From Borovskyia barvae (taxonomy: Eukaryota; Euglenozoa; Kinetoplastea; Trypanosomatida; Trypanosomatidae), in the NCBI GenBank assembly GCA_030849085.1, contig JASAOM010001013.1, positions 1 through 64,000 of the forward strand: DNA of 64,000 nucleotides. The letters run 5' to 3'. The stretch's first letter is position 1. The number at the start of each line of letters is the position of its first letter. The notes beneath the pieces were generated by a model, which saw only the letters and a list, made by a program, of their open reading frames with translations, was not told the DNA's origin and searched no databases. Shown here piece by piece: positions 8,715-19,273 of the stretch. The position numbers and the translations under genes are program-made.

Positions 8715-11700
8715 GGATCAAATAGTTCTCTGGGGGTAAGGATGTGCCTGCAGAGAATATGTGGGTATGTGTGCCGGTGAGAAGAAACGCTTGAGAGTCG
8801 TCTCTTTACCCAAAGGAGAGCTTCACACAAACAGCAGAATCAAACCAACACCAGCACTATAACCGACACAAAACCTTTTGATTTAGACCGCAAGTGGGCG
8901 AAGAAAGTTCACTGCTGTCTTGAGAGCGGAGGAACACAAGTGGGCGGTGATCGACACGGTGAAGACGAGCGTTGTGGCAGCTGCCCGAATTGTTGTGTCA
9001 CCAGCAGGCAAGCACACAGGGAAGCGAAGGCGCAGAAAGGCAGCACTCCTCCAAGACAACGAAAAGCGTTGAGGGACGTTGGCCCTGGACGCGCGCTGGC
9101 TCTCCCCGCACCTTTTCTCCCCTACCAGCGTCACCGTTGGCGACGAAAGCTTTGCGAGGCAACGAGGGGAGAAATACGATGCAGACTTACAAACAACGAA
9201 ACAGGAAAGGAAAGAGAAATAGGTGAAGTACTCCATGTGCAGCGAAACGGCGATCTACTTGTCCTCTGTCAGCTCCGTTTTTATCGGAGGCAACAGCTCT
9301 CTTTTCTTTATGTTATGAAGATGTTTTTTTTTTCATCGGGAAAGGGTCACGCAGGCATTCTGGTCAGGTCTGGCCACTGATGCCTCCGAAGTGTGTCCAG
9401 AGCGGCGGGGGGCACAGACGGGAACGATGGCCCCAAGGGAAATTGAGGGCAAAGGGAGCCTCCACGAGCAGGAAACACGCGAGGCGACATGTGAACGCCA
9501 TCAAACCGAGAGAAAAGGTCTTTAGACGTACCCACCTCATCACTTCCACCACCATACATGCACCCGAGAAGCCAAATGTTACCCCCAGCAACAGCAGCCA
9601 TGGCCTTTCCCCGTTCTCTTCATGAATCAAGAGTGCCTTCTCAGTAAGTAGAGATGCAGCAGAGCCCGTCCAGTGTTCTCGGCCTCGACCTCCTCACCAG
9701 ACACGCGAATCCATCTCAGCCTCGATACCGAAAGAAACGGGGGCGGAGGAAGAGCAGGGGGGGGGGCAATGTGCTTCTCGTGCATTCTGTGTGTGGACAG
9801 CGTCACGTGAGGGAGGTAAAGGGACCCACACTGCCATGTTTTTTCCATCCAACATCTCCCTTTTCGCTTTGCGTAAGGGTAATAGGTCGTCGTTGCTATT
9901 GTAAAGAGAAGCCCCTTCAGTATGACGCACTGCACTCCCCAAGAGTTTGCTGTTTAGCGCACACGCAGACACCCCCATCCAAAAATCGAAGCCTTTACTA
10001 CAGGCACCACAAATACAAAAGATCGTTGTGGGGAGACCAAGAAAAAAACAAATTAAACATTGCCAATGGGGGTAGAGATGAAAAACAGAGAAAAAGCGAG
10101 TCGAGGGAGAGGAAGCGAGTCAAGCGGCATCTCGACGTCGCCACGGGAAAGCCGAAAAGAAAGAAACACGGAGCCCCGAAACGAGGGAAAAGACGGGGTT
10201 GAGGGGATGGAGAGTGCGGAGGATCCATTTTTCGCCAGTCTCTTCCCCTCCCTCACCCCATTAAAAGCGACTCGCACGCGACGCACACACACACAAATTG
10301 GGGAATGGAGCCAGGAAAGAAGAGCCGTAATGCTAAGAGTGAAGCTATCCATGGAGGGTGATGGGGGGAAGAGATGACGAAGGCAGAAAATTAGCAGGCG
10401 GTTGAAGAAACGCGGGGGGCACCCACAACCTCGCGACTCAAAGAGATGAAAAAAAAAGAGGTAGAAGAAAGAGCGGTGTGGCTAAGCCAACAGCCTTCTG
10501 AGGCATTTCGGGAGACTGTACGCGCAGACGAGCGAAACGGAAAGAGTTGGAAAGAAATATTTTAGAAGCGAAGCATAATAACTTCTGTGAAAAGCTCAAA
10601 ACGATACAAAACGTTCGTTGAACAAAAAGGAAGGAGCTCGAGAACGAAAACTGCTACTCCGCTCGAACCCTCACACCAACACTTGCATCTCCCGCTGATC
10701 TTCAGGGTGGGACAGATTCTCAATTTGATTACATTCCTATATTAGCATCGAAAGATCACTCTCTTTTTTATCGATGCGAAAAAAAATGCACAGAGACAAA
10801 ATGATTGGAAAGAAAGAGTGGAATGGCAGCTTCAGCTACCGGTCGTTCCAAAAACGTCACGTTTACCGCGAAGACGACGAGGGAAACTCCCACGTGAAGG
10901 ATTACGTCAAAGGCATCAAACAGAAATATCCGAATAAAACAAAAAAAAGGATGAGGGCAAAACGAAGAACCACCAACCGAGTGGCGGAGGGGAAAAAGAC
11001 GACCTTCATAGGAGCGATTGATCTGCCATCCGCTGCGTCGGGTGAAGCAGCGAGCAGGCCAACTAAAAGTAAAATAGTTACCCAACTCAGCATGAGCGGG
11101 GGGTCTCGAGCAACCCAACATAGAGGGGGAAAGGAAAAGGTGAATCGCACACACACAAAAAAACAGGAAGCAGCAAGCGATGACGATGACAGCTCCTTTC
11201 TAGCGCAATCCTCCGCAGTGCCATCCAAAAATAAGTGTGGGACAGTGAAAAGGCGGCGTGAAACACCCACGACACGAGACGACGTGACAACAGCGGCCGT
11301 AAGCTCCAGGGAGGAAGGCGAAACCGTCGGTCTGAAAGGCCTTTTCTTGCGTTCCTTTTCTCAGCCAGCCAGCCACGTCTATTGAAAACGAAAACCCACC
11401 CAAAACCCAAAACGACGAAAAGCGAGGGAAGAAGAGGACCGAAAACGCATGTTGATACCCGTCGCCCCTTTGCCAAAGACCGCGCGGGTCTGTGCGGGGG
11501 AACCATGGGGTGCTTTGTAGGTCAAAAATGCCTCCAAGAAGAACATCTCTGAAAACATGCAGGGGCGCCTTGAAAACAAGCAAAACAGTGCGGACAAAAA
11601 CGGGAAAGGGCATTCGAGTCCCTCCACATCGAACCAAAAAAAAGAGGTTTGGAACAGGCGAGACCGACAGAAATCGGGAAAGCACGAACGAAATGGCACA

Positions 11701-12692
11701 AAAAGATATATAAAATTAAGTGGGGATGCAGACGCAGCCTTCCTCAGCACCGCGTGCCAAGTGATAAGCTGCCACATACTCAGAGAAGAAACATGTCCTC
11801 AAGCCGGAAAGGATTAACATCAGCTCATCGTGCTGGAGACTTCGCTCGGTTAACCCCCTCCCCCCCGAAAAAAAAAATGTATATTGACGCAGTGGAGAGA
11901 AAGCGTTCGCCAGTCAGGGAATTCACGAAGGTATTGGTGCACAAGAAACACCATTCGGCGAAAACCTGAAAAAAAAAGGGAGAAACCCTCTTTACTTCAA
12001 GGCAAGAAGCAAATTTTATCTCATTTCGTTGCTTCGCAGGGGGGTGGGGGGCGCGCAGGAGGTGAGAAGGCCCCACAGAACATTCGACGCCTTCCCCTCC
12101 TCGTCCCCTTCCCCCACACTTACGGCTCTCTCTCTTCTGCGCCTGCCTAGGTGAAGCAGCTCTTTCCTTGTATCGAGAAAAAGATGTTACAGCAGCGAAC
12201 AAAAGATTGAGCGGACCGAGAAAAGGAAGAGGAGATTTATCAACAAAAGCGAGGGGAATGGGAAGAGGGGAAGCCAAAACGTAGGCGAAGTGGGCAAACA
12301 GAGAGAGAAAAAAGCATACCAACAACATGTTGCGAAGCATCCCTCCCCCACAGAGTGGCACCAGCGGACCTTTTCGAGGCGGCAGTGTTTACGAGTCGTG
12401 TTTCTTTTTCTTCGTCTTCGGCGCTCGTATTCACTTTTTTCTCGCACAAACATCATGTCTTTCCCATTTCGTCGAGAACTACAGTGCGTTTTCGGCGCGC
12501 TCGGGTTGACATTCCTGTTTGGTTTAAGCGGACATCGGGACACCCCGCCAAATCACGACAAATAACATAACGGGCACTGCAACAGCCCGTCACAGCAATC
12601 GCGAAGGTCCTGCCTTCCTTCATCCTGATCTTTCGTTGCACCGGAGGGCCCTTTATATATATAAATCGGCTGTAACGTTGTATATGAGTGTT
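8715..12692. other. long gene-free stretch (4.0 kb)
   Basis: This is the longest gap in the window. In the direction of transcription it should hold the 3' UTR of the 12.7-14.5 kb gene and the 5' signals of the PP2C-like gene. From about 9,950 to 12,300 the plus strand is strongly purine-rich, so the transcript is pyrimidine-rich. Overlapping open frames occur in several phases on both strands (for example 10774-11385 plus, 11825-12361 minus), but all have the biased composition expected of such tracts and none shows a domain. No RNA gene was recognised. Confidence 0.55.
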
Positions 12693-14501
12693 TCACTGCA
12701 GTTCCGAAAACACCGAGTCCGCAGCCCACGCATCCGCATTAGGAAACTGGTACCGACCTAGTCGAAGCTGTCGCTGTATTTCAGCGTGGACACTGGGATC
12801 AATTTCCTTTCCACCGTAGCGTCGGGCGACTGGTAAGCCGCCCTCGTGAGGAGGATTCCCCACGGTGTGGGGAGCGATGCTGCAAAAGCCGGTGTCATCC
12901 ACCATCGTGGCTGTATCCGCCAAGCCCTTCTCGATGGCAAACCCCACGATGGCAGCTCGCTCTGAGCCACCATGCAGCATCGCGGAGGAAGTGCGCTGCG
13001 AGCAGGGTAGCTGAAGGGCGAGCGGCTGAGAGAGATCTTCATCTGCGCAAGCATAGCGGCGCATCGTTTGCTGGTGCTCCGACTCGGCTGCCCGCTGGCG
13101 AGCAAGCATCGACTCGTTGAAGCACTTCGCCTCCTCCTCGACAAGCTTTCGCCGTAGTGCAACACTGGGGTACTCCCTCGGCCGAGACGTCTCAGCGTAG
13201 AGTTTCCGTTGGAAGGCAGTTACCGCAGATGCTTCTCTCAGCCGCAGCTTCTTGAAAGTCCCCGACTCCTCCCGAACCACGGCCGCACGTTCGCGCTCCA
13301 TGTCCTTCATGAGTCGAGCAGACGGAGCACCCCCATTGCACATCACGAGTGGGGTGGATGGCACCGTCGGCGCTTTAGGATTCTGCGGAGAGACCTGTTG
13401 AACCTGCATGGAGCTATTTCCAGCGGACCGCGTTGAGGGCATCGTGTTGACGGAGAGCTCCGGCGTTGTGACCTGGTCTGCCGGGGCGCGATCCTCGACC
13501 AACTCTGTGAGTTCCGGCAGCTCCGGTGAATGACCCGCTCCAGAGAAGCCCGCGGCACTGCCGTGAAACGGTGAGGCACCGCCCGTAGTCTTCGTGTCGC
13601 CTACCGCTACACAACCGTTGCCTTGGGTGAGGCTCGGCACCCCATGCGTCATCAAAAGTGAAGAGGTCGACGTGTGGCAGTGCTGCGACGCGCCAGTGGG
13701 ACACTGCACGGAGTTTTTGTGGCGAGATAGGCTGCGCGAGCACTCTGAAAACGGAGAAGAGATGGACATGAATGGCGTCGGTGTGTTGTAATCGATATTC
13801 AACTCAATTGGGTTCACCGACGGTGGGGAGAGGCGGCGACTGCCGCGATGGCACGGAGAGGGCGGCGGCGGCAAGTCTTCCGGTACCTCGTTCTCGAGTA
13901 TCAAGGAGGCCATTGAAGTGGTGGCCGGATCTGGCCGTAGGGCTTCATATCTTCTATAATTACCACCGATGAGCCCCTGCGGTTTCCATTTACCGGTACG
14001 ATCCGTGTCCACCGTGGCCTCGCCTGAGGATCCCGCGATTTCTGAAGACTTGGCAGAGGAGAACGGCAAACACCCCCGTGGCGGAGCGCAGTCACCGCCA
14101 TACACTGGACTGAGAAACAGAGTGGCGCGGTCACCACCAGGGTTGCTGCTGTCACCGTTACGACTCGTCACCCACGTCGCGAAGAGGGGCTGCCGCTCGG
14201 CGGTGGCAGGCTCACCTTCAGGGAGCGTCCTGTTGACATCCCCCTGCAACACACCCCACGAGCTCACGGTGGAATTGTTTTTGCTCATCAACAGATTGCT
14301 TGCCAGAGAGAAGTTGCCGCAGTTCGACCAAGGGTTCGCCCTAAGAGCGATGGGCCGTCGCTCATCTGTGTCAGTGGAGACCTCTACATCGAGGTGGAAC
14401 TGACACTTGGAGTCTCCAGGGAGTTGCTCGTCCGTGGCACACAACGCAGAGGCCACCCTGCCCATCCCTGACAGCGGTGCTGGACGCGAGCTTGCGGGCA
14501 T
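12693..14501 (-). CDS. hypothetical protein, mostly disordered
   Basis: I do not recognise this 602-residue product. Residues 1 to about 390 are rich in Ser, Pro, Thr and Gly, with no membrane segment or signal peptide, and look disordered. A basic, probably helical segment follows (about 395-475), containing MERERAAVVREESGTFKKLR and ALRRKLVEEEAKCFNESM and rich in Arg, Glu and Ala, which could form a coiled coil. The final 40 residues include a compact conserved-looking stretch, DPSVHAEIQRQLRLGRYQFP, ending AADSVFSELQ. That tail and the helical part are the best targets for homology searching. Frame length and composition, against the stop-rich flanks, make it a real gene. The ATG at 14501 is the first in frame. 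Confidence 0.75.
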   Translation of the reverse strand: MPASSRPAPLSGMGRVASALCATDEQLPGDSKCQFHLDVEVSTDTDERRPIALRANPWSNCGNFSLASNLLMSKNNSTVSSWGVLQGDVNRTLPEGEPATAERQPLFATWVTSRNGDSSNPGGDRATLFLSPVYGGDCAPPRGCLPFSSAKSSEIAGSSGEATVDTDRTGKWKPQGLIGGNYRRYEALRPDPATTSMASLILENEVPEDLPPPPSPCHRGSRRLSPPSVNPIELNIDYNTPTPFMSISSPFSECSRSLSRHKNSVQCPTGASQHCHTSTSSLLMTHGVPSLTQGNGCVAVGDTKTTGGASPFHGSAAGFSGAGHSPELPELTELVEDRAPADQVTTPELSVNTMPSTRSAGNSSMQVQQVSPQNPKAPTVPSTPLVMCNGGAPSARLMKDMERERAAVVREESGTFKKLRLREASAVTAFQRKLYAETSRPREYPSVALRRKLVEEEAKCFNESMLARQRAAESEHQQTMRRYACADEDLSQPLALQLPCSQRTSSAMLHGGSERAAIVGFAIEKGLADTATMVDDTGFCSIAPHTVGNPPHEGGLPVARRYGGKEIDPSVHAEIQRQLRLGRYQFPNADAWAADSVFSELQ

Positions 14502-15931
14502 GTTCGCGGGCGTCGAAAGTGGAGGAAGGGGGTATGGGAAATCAAGGGAATGAGGGAGATCGGGGCGATGAAAAAGATAGCCTACGACACACCTAAACCT
14601 CAGAGAAGCATAAACTGCATCGAAGGATCGAGGAATGAAAGCGAACTTTTAAACAGAGCGGGGGGAGCAACAAAAGAAGAAGCAGACGTGCAAATTCGAG
14701 GATGAAGCAAGCGGTCTCCTCTGAAGCCTCCAGGAGAGAATGTGTAAGGAGGAGAACAAAAACTGTTTTTAGGGGCGGCGAAGCACCCAAAAAAGAAAAA
14801 GAGAGTTCAGCAGAAGGCCGAATGGATTGTAAAGAACAAAAATACGTCGGAGAAAGAAGAGCGGCAAGCGAAAAAGAGGGGGACCGCAAAGAGTCGCGTC
14901 AGCATTCCTTTACGAATTGAGGTATAAGTGGATTGAGGATAGTGGAAGGAAAGAGGGAGGAGAGGGGGACGCTGCGCCAGTGTTGCAGGATTAGATGCCT
15001 TGCCTCCTTACGTGTTGCACGCCAATGTGTACAGGGAAGAAGGAAGCTCCGAATGCCATCCGTGGTGTGAATGGTCCACGACGGCAGCCAAAAAAGAATT
15101 GGTAAATTCGACGAGCAAATACCGCAACAATCGACTCGAAATTGTATTTCAACGCGTGTGAGGGTCGAGAGACGAATTGGAGAGAAACAGAGCAGGGAGA
15201 GGAGGTGACACGAAACAAGAGCCGACGAAAAAAGAGAGCAATAAGAAAAGATTGAGATGTGTATAGCGGAAGAATATACATAGAGGGGCGCGTGGTAGCC
15301 CACTACATGACAAGTGCCGTTGTGACTCATGCTCGTGCGTAAGAATCACCATCCGACTACCAAGCGGAGGGAGAGAGGCGTGAACATCACTGATTGTACC
15401 CGCCTTGATGCGCAATGTAGGGGGTAAACCGCATATTCCCTTAACGATCCAAATGCCGCATACGCATCTCGCTCTCGCTCTCTCTCTCTCTCTCACTGTA
15501 TATACATTGATGTATGTATGTACTTATGAAAGAGGATAAAGGACGAGTGTCGTTGACGGGTTCCCCACTTCCATTTCGGTTTCGAGGCGAAAGGCGCGGA
15601 GAGAGGAAGGGAGCGAAGGAAGTAGCGTGCAGTCCTGGTCAGTGCGTGCTGTAGATGACAACAGGGAGTAGATGAGCAAGTAGCCTACGTCACTCGATGC
15701 CGCTGGACTCCGCTTCCTTCGGAGCGGTGTACCAATTCGGTAGGTGGACCGACACCATGCAAAGAAATGCAAAACTGTTGGGGTCCCCCGGTAAACATAT
15801 CGTCATATTGGATGCCAAAGTGCACTCGAAGGCCCACACACACACCGACGCGCAGATCCGAGCGGCAAGGATCATCCTCGAAAAGAAAAAGGGATGGGAA
15901 GAGGGAAAGAAAGAGAAGACGCTAAGTAGTC
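14502..15931. other. intergenic region between the 15.9 kb and 14.5 kb genes
   Basis: About 1.4 kb without a supportable gene. It contains a CT run (15470-15494) running into TA/TG repeats (15497-15531), and purine-rich plus-strand sequence around 14,640-14,890 that would be pyrimidine-rich in the transcript. The 14,899-15,330 minus open frame is low complexity. Confidence 0.6.
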
Positions 15932-16699
15932 CTACCACATTCCAGCACGCATGTGATGATAGCGGTAGGCTGGCTTTTGAGGAAGATAGCAATCCAGGAT
16001 AGAGCCCAGAAACGCAACCGCAACACCGTCGTAAAAGCTTGGCGCTTTGGAGGCGTACATCGATGCCGCCGCATCACTGATACCACCCCTGCCGTGAGCC
16101 CGCAGTAGTCCGTCCAAAGATCCCTTCCTGCGTGGGCGGTCGAATGCAGGATGCTGCAGCACTTGAGCAGCATTCTCTTCTTCGCTGTTGCGTGGTCTCT
16201 GAATCACTTGTGCAGCCCGTCGTTGAGAAGGCAGATCCGCCGCCATCTTTTGTACGAACGCCGCTGCGCTGGGGTCTCTCTGCGCCAACTCTTCCAGAAG
16301 ACCGAAGTCGACATCATCGAAGAAGAACTCGCGGCACCGCAAGTTCGCCAGATAGCATTTTACACCCTTCATGATGGACGTCATCGCCAGCGCCAGGCAC
16401 CCCGTCGTAAGCATCGGCTGTGTTTGCATGCCACGGGCGATAGTCCAGGCTGAAAAATGCAGATGTCGCTGTCCGCGTTTGAGACCTGCGAGGAAGTCTA
16501 CCTCCCGCTGATCCTCCCTCACTAGACGAAAGGTGTACCAACTCAGGGTGGCTGAGAAGAGGGAGCCAACAGCAGCGCCGGTGCGGGCACCATAGAAGTA
16601 GTCCGGGCCAAAGGTGCATACCACATTGTCTTCTGCCTCCTGCCGAGCATACGCGCTCAAGGCGGATCGCGCAGTTGCAGAGGAGCTAGCGCTCGTCAT
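15932..16699 (-). CDS. small putative membrane protein of unknown function
   Basis: I do not recognise this 255-residue product. The sequence shows two moderately hydrophobic, small-residue-rich segments, GARTGAAVGSLFSATLSWYT (about 35-55) and MLTTGCLALAMTSIMKGVKC (about 95-115), then a charged, probably soluble region and a third hydrophobic stretch near the C-terminus (FYDGVAVAFLGSILDCYL). The Gly/Ala spacing of the first two faintly recalls Tim17-family membrane helices, but this is too weak for a call. The frame extends three codons further upstream only through a non-ATG codon, so I place the start at the ATG at 16699 (MTSASSSATA). Confidence 0.65.
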   Translation of the reverse strand: MTSASSSATARSALSAYARQEAEDNVVCTFGPDYFYGARTGAAVGSLFSATLSWYTFRLVREDQREVDFLAGLKRGQRHLHFSAWTIARGMQTQPMLTTGCLALAMTSIMKGVKCYLANLRCREFFFDDVDFGLLEELAQRDPSAAAFVQKMAADLPSQRRAAQVIQRPRNSEEENAAQVLQHPAFDRPRRKGSLDGLLRAHGRGGISDAAASMYASKAPSFYDGVAVAFLGSILDCYLPQKPAYRYHHMRAGMW

Positions 16700-17410
16700 C
16701 TCGACCACCCTCAGAGTATCGGCACGAGAATACGATGAGGCCAGGGGGGATGCGCAGCGGAGAGCTGGGCGTGCGTGTAAGCGTACGTCTCACCTCCGTG
16801 AGAAGACGGTACCGCCGAATGTTCCTTGCGGGATTCCCCAAACAAAACCACAAAGAAAGCGCCGTGGAGCAGATCCCATCATTGCGCCGTGAGTACACAC
16901 CACCATCCCCGTAGAAAAAGGAAGAGTTGAGAGAGTAAAGGGTGGGTCTAAGGCAGAGAAAGACCGTTAAAACAGTCCCTCTCCTGCCGTGCCAACGTGA
17001 AATAAAAAGTTACTGCTGTGCGGCGGGAGGGCGGGGGGAGGAAAAAGTGTTGAACGCCGTCGGTAGTTCTACCGCATCCTCCACCACAGAGGCGAAGCAA
17101 CATCTACTCGTCACATACTATATCTATATATAGATATATGTGGCGCGACAAGACTGGATGGCTCGTTTGGCTCGGGAAGCCTACGCCCAGCCATTCTATA
17201 CGAACATTTCCTGAGAGTTCCGCGATGTCGGTTGTAAAGCCGTTGATAGTCACACGCTTGGCAAAAGAAATATATATCATCCAACGCGAAGACGGGTATC
17301 GCCCACCCTCCGAAAGTTTCTCTGAAGCCACCCTCCGTTTGCCTTTTTATGCATGTGCCCGCCGGCGTGAACTTCTCTTGATGACAGTTACCCCCCGTCT
17401 CAAGAGCGTT
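16700..17410. other. intergenic region between GPI10 and the 15.9 kb gene
   Basis: About 0.7 kb without a gene. It includes a perfect 20-bp TA-rich palindrome at 17119-17138 and a purine-rich plus-strand stretch at about 16,910-17,050, which is pyrimidine-rich in the transcript. Confidence 0.6.
17119..17138. repeat. perfect 20-bp palindrome
   Basis: The sequence TATATCTATA is followed at once by its exact reverse complement TATAGATATA. It is one of many TA-rich elements in the gaps, but here the symmetry is perfect and broken by C/G, so it is not a simple dinucleotide run. Confidence 0.9.
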
Positions 17411-19273
17411 TCAGTCTGGGGTTGTACGCGTCCATAATTCCAGGTAGCGGTCTTCGTCCGGCTCGAAACTGTGGAGAGCATGAAACGCCACGCAACTGCG
17501 ACGAAACCCTTCGGGCAGTAAAAAGTCCGACTCGAGCAGTAGAGCGGTGTTGTGGAAGAGGATGAGAGCGTCTGGTAAAACAGGCTGCACCTCTGAGGGC
17601 ATCAGGTGCTGCGCGGCCCGCCACCATGCTTCCTCTGACAGTTTTTCATCGTTGTCAATTTTGACCATGTCACCGTCATTTCGCACGAGTCGCCGATACC
17701 GCCACGCTACGAAGGCCCTCGGGTTTTCTCTGAAGAGGCGATCCTCGGTTACTTCCCTTACTGCGGTTAGAGGATTGATCTGCATAGGACAGTCGACGCC
17801 ACGCAGCCAATCAACCTTCCCATGGACGTGGGCGCGCCCTGGCGTTGCGTAGCAGTGCGTCAGCACCTCCAGCAGTCTGTAGTGGTGTGGGCTACTGCGG
17901 ATCTCCGAGAACAGGGCTGGACCCCCACGCCGGTACGTATAGAGGAGTAAGAAGGTAAGGATCAAGCTGAAGATCCAGCCACATGTAAAACAGCGTCGAG
18001 TAAGAGTGGGAGACGGCGCTGGTACCACCCAAGGACTCTTTTTCGTGCCTGCCAGCCATCTGGGCCGTGATGCCACCGCAACCTTCTCGGAGAGAGTCAC
18101 CACAACAACACTCGAGAGTATCAGCCATAGTGGGATAAGAAAGTACACAAAACGCATCTCTTTGTGGGCCACCAAGCTATGCATTCCCAGCCCCACGGCA
18201 GCGATGAAGAGCCACCGCTTCAGTTCCTGCCGGACGTTGCGCGACGAGAAGTTCACAAACGAGTCTTCCCGAGAGCTCTTTTGCTGGACGGCCGGCGTAG
18301 GGGCGTCCTGCCGCTTCAGCGAACCCCAGACGGTGGGAAGCCACACGAGAAAAAACGAAAAGGGGGAGGTCAGCACCGGCAGCACCAGGGCGTACCACCA
18401 GAAGGGATGAACCCCATAGTATTGGCTGACGTTCATCAGAATGTTGAAGCGGAGAAAGTTGAGGGGAGTGAAAACAAAACGTCCGTAGAAAGCGTAGTCG
18501 ATCCAGCACATGGCAGCCATGACGGCGCAAACCATGCCGACCGTGATAAAAATAAGATGCCCGATTCTATGCACGACGCTCGTGCCTTGGCACGCACGAA
18601 CCACATGGAGAACATAAATGGGAAAGACCGCGAAGATCGCTGTGATACGCACGGCACAGCCGACGCCGGCGCACAGGAGAAACGCACAGAAATCCGTGTG
18701 GAGGAGCGCCTGAAGAAAAAAAAGCGACTCGGCCACGTTGGAGTAGCTGCGAACACCAGTGTTGATGAGAAACCACGATACTAACAGCATCGCCAGCGTC
18801 GTAGAAGCGATCGTTATGCGGGGAGTATCAGGGTGGTCTCGTGCGGTCCCGTGTGCAGCGTCCGTACAACCGGACGCATTCCTCGTAAAATGAGGATCTC
18901 GGAGGGCGTCGAGACGCTGCGCTAAAGCAAGGATACTACAATCGTGTAGAAAAAGGATAAAGGCTTGGGTGCATCGGAGAGACCCCCAAACCGTCAGGGC
19001 CGTGTCGGTTCCCGAAAACTTCAAGAGCCACAGGAGCGGAGTGTAAAGAAGAGGGAAGACGTACGAGCGGATAGCTTCACGCCACTCCCACGTCAGGTGG
19101 TCCCCGCCGAACACCATTGCGTACGCGACTTCCTCGCTCTGCCACCACTCATCAGGGGACTCCGCGGTCTGCGCGGTGAGGCAGAGAAAAAGACGATAAG
19201 TCAGCACAAAGATGAGCAGCCACCGCCACTGCAGAGGACGCTGCCATTGTCCAAAAAAAAAAAGTACGCCCAT
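17411..19273 (-). CDS. GPI10: GPI mannosyltransferase III (PIG-B/GPI10 type)
   Basis: The 620-residue product is a polytopic ER enzyme of the Alg9/PIG-B family (GT22), which uses dolichol-phosphate-mannose to add the third mannose to the GPI precursor. The first luminal loop carries SPDEWWQSEEVAY (39-51), matching the family's NPDEYWQ-EVAH motif, followed by HLTWEWREAIRSYVFP, which is characteristic of the family. Other landmarks are SQYYGVHPFWWY and HKEMRFVYFLIPL (from about 370). Several hydrophobic helices lie between about 15 and 450. The C-terminal 170 residues are soluble. The frame continues 54 codons further upstream, but the ATG at 19273 (MGVLFFFGQWQRPLQWRW) places the first helix as in homologues. 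GPI10 has been characterised in Trypanosoma brucei; GPI anchors are the main surface linkage in these cells. PIG-B is preferred over other GT22 members because of the WEWREAIRSYVFP context. Confidence 0.88.
   Translation of the reverse strand: MGVLFFFGQWQRPLQWRWLLIFVLTYRLFLCLTAQTAESPDEWWQSEEVAYAMVFGGDHLTWEWREAIRSYVFPLLYTPLLWLLKFSGTDTALTVWGSLRCTQAFILFLHDCSILALAQRLDALRDPHFTRNASGCTDAAHGTARDHPDTPRITIASTTLAMLLVSWFLINTGVRSYSNVAESLFFLQALLHTDFCAFLLCAGVGCAVRITAIFAVFPIYVLHVVRACQGTSVVHRIGHLIFITVGMVCAVMAAMCWIDYAFYGRFVFTPLNFLRFNILMNVSQYYGVHPFWWYALVLPVLTSPFSFFLVWLPTVWGSLKRQDAPTPAVQQKSSREDSFVNFSSRNVRQELKRWLFIAAVGLGMHSLVAHKEMRFVYFLIPLWLILSSVVVVTLSEKVAVASRPRWLAGTKKSPWVVPAPSPTLTRRCFTCGWIFSLILTFLLLYTYRRGGPALFSEIRSSPHHYRLLEVLTHCYATPGRAHVHGKVDWLRGVDCPMQINPLTAVREVTEDRLFRENPRAFVAWRYRRLVRNDGDMVKIDNDEKLSEEAWWRAAQHLMPSEVQPVLPDALILFHNTALLLESDFLLPEGFRRSCVAFHALHSFEPDEDRYLELWTRTTPD

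Noticed and set aside
10620-10690. GGGTTCGAGC on the minus strand, resembling a tRNA B box
   Set aside because: The flanking bases do not form a T-stem and no A box or acceptor stem fits.
10774-11385. 203-codon plus-strand open frame, Lys/Arg/Thr-rich
   Set aside because: It lies in purine-rich plus-strand sequence, where stop codons are scarce in some frames; overlapping open frames occur in several phases on both strands and no domain is visible.
11825-12361. 178-codon minus-strand open frame with a hydrophobic N-terminus
   Set aside because: The hydrophobic start is a translated pyrimidine-rich tract. The body is low complexity, ends in Phe-runs from poly-T, and shows no domain.
15932-16699. 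Tim17-family identity for the small membrane protein
   Set aside because: Only Gly/Ala spacing in two segments is suggestive; the family signature is not present.
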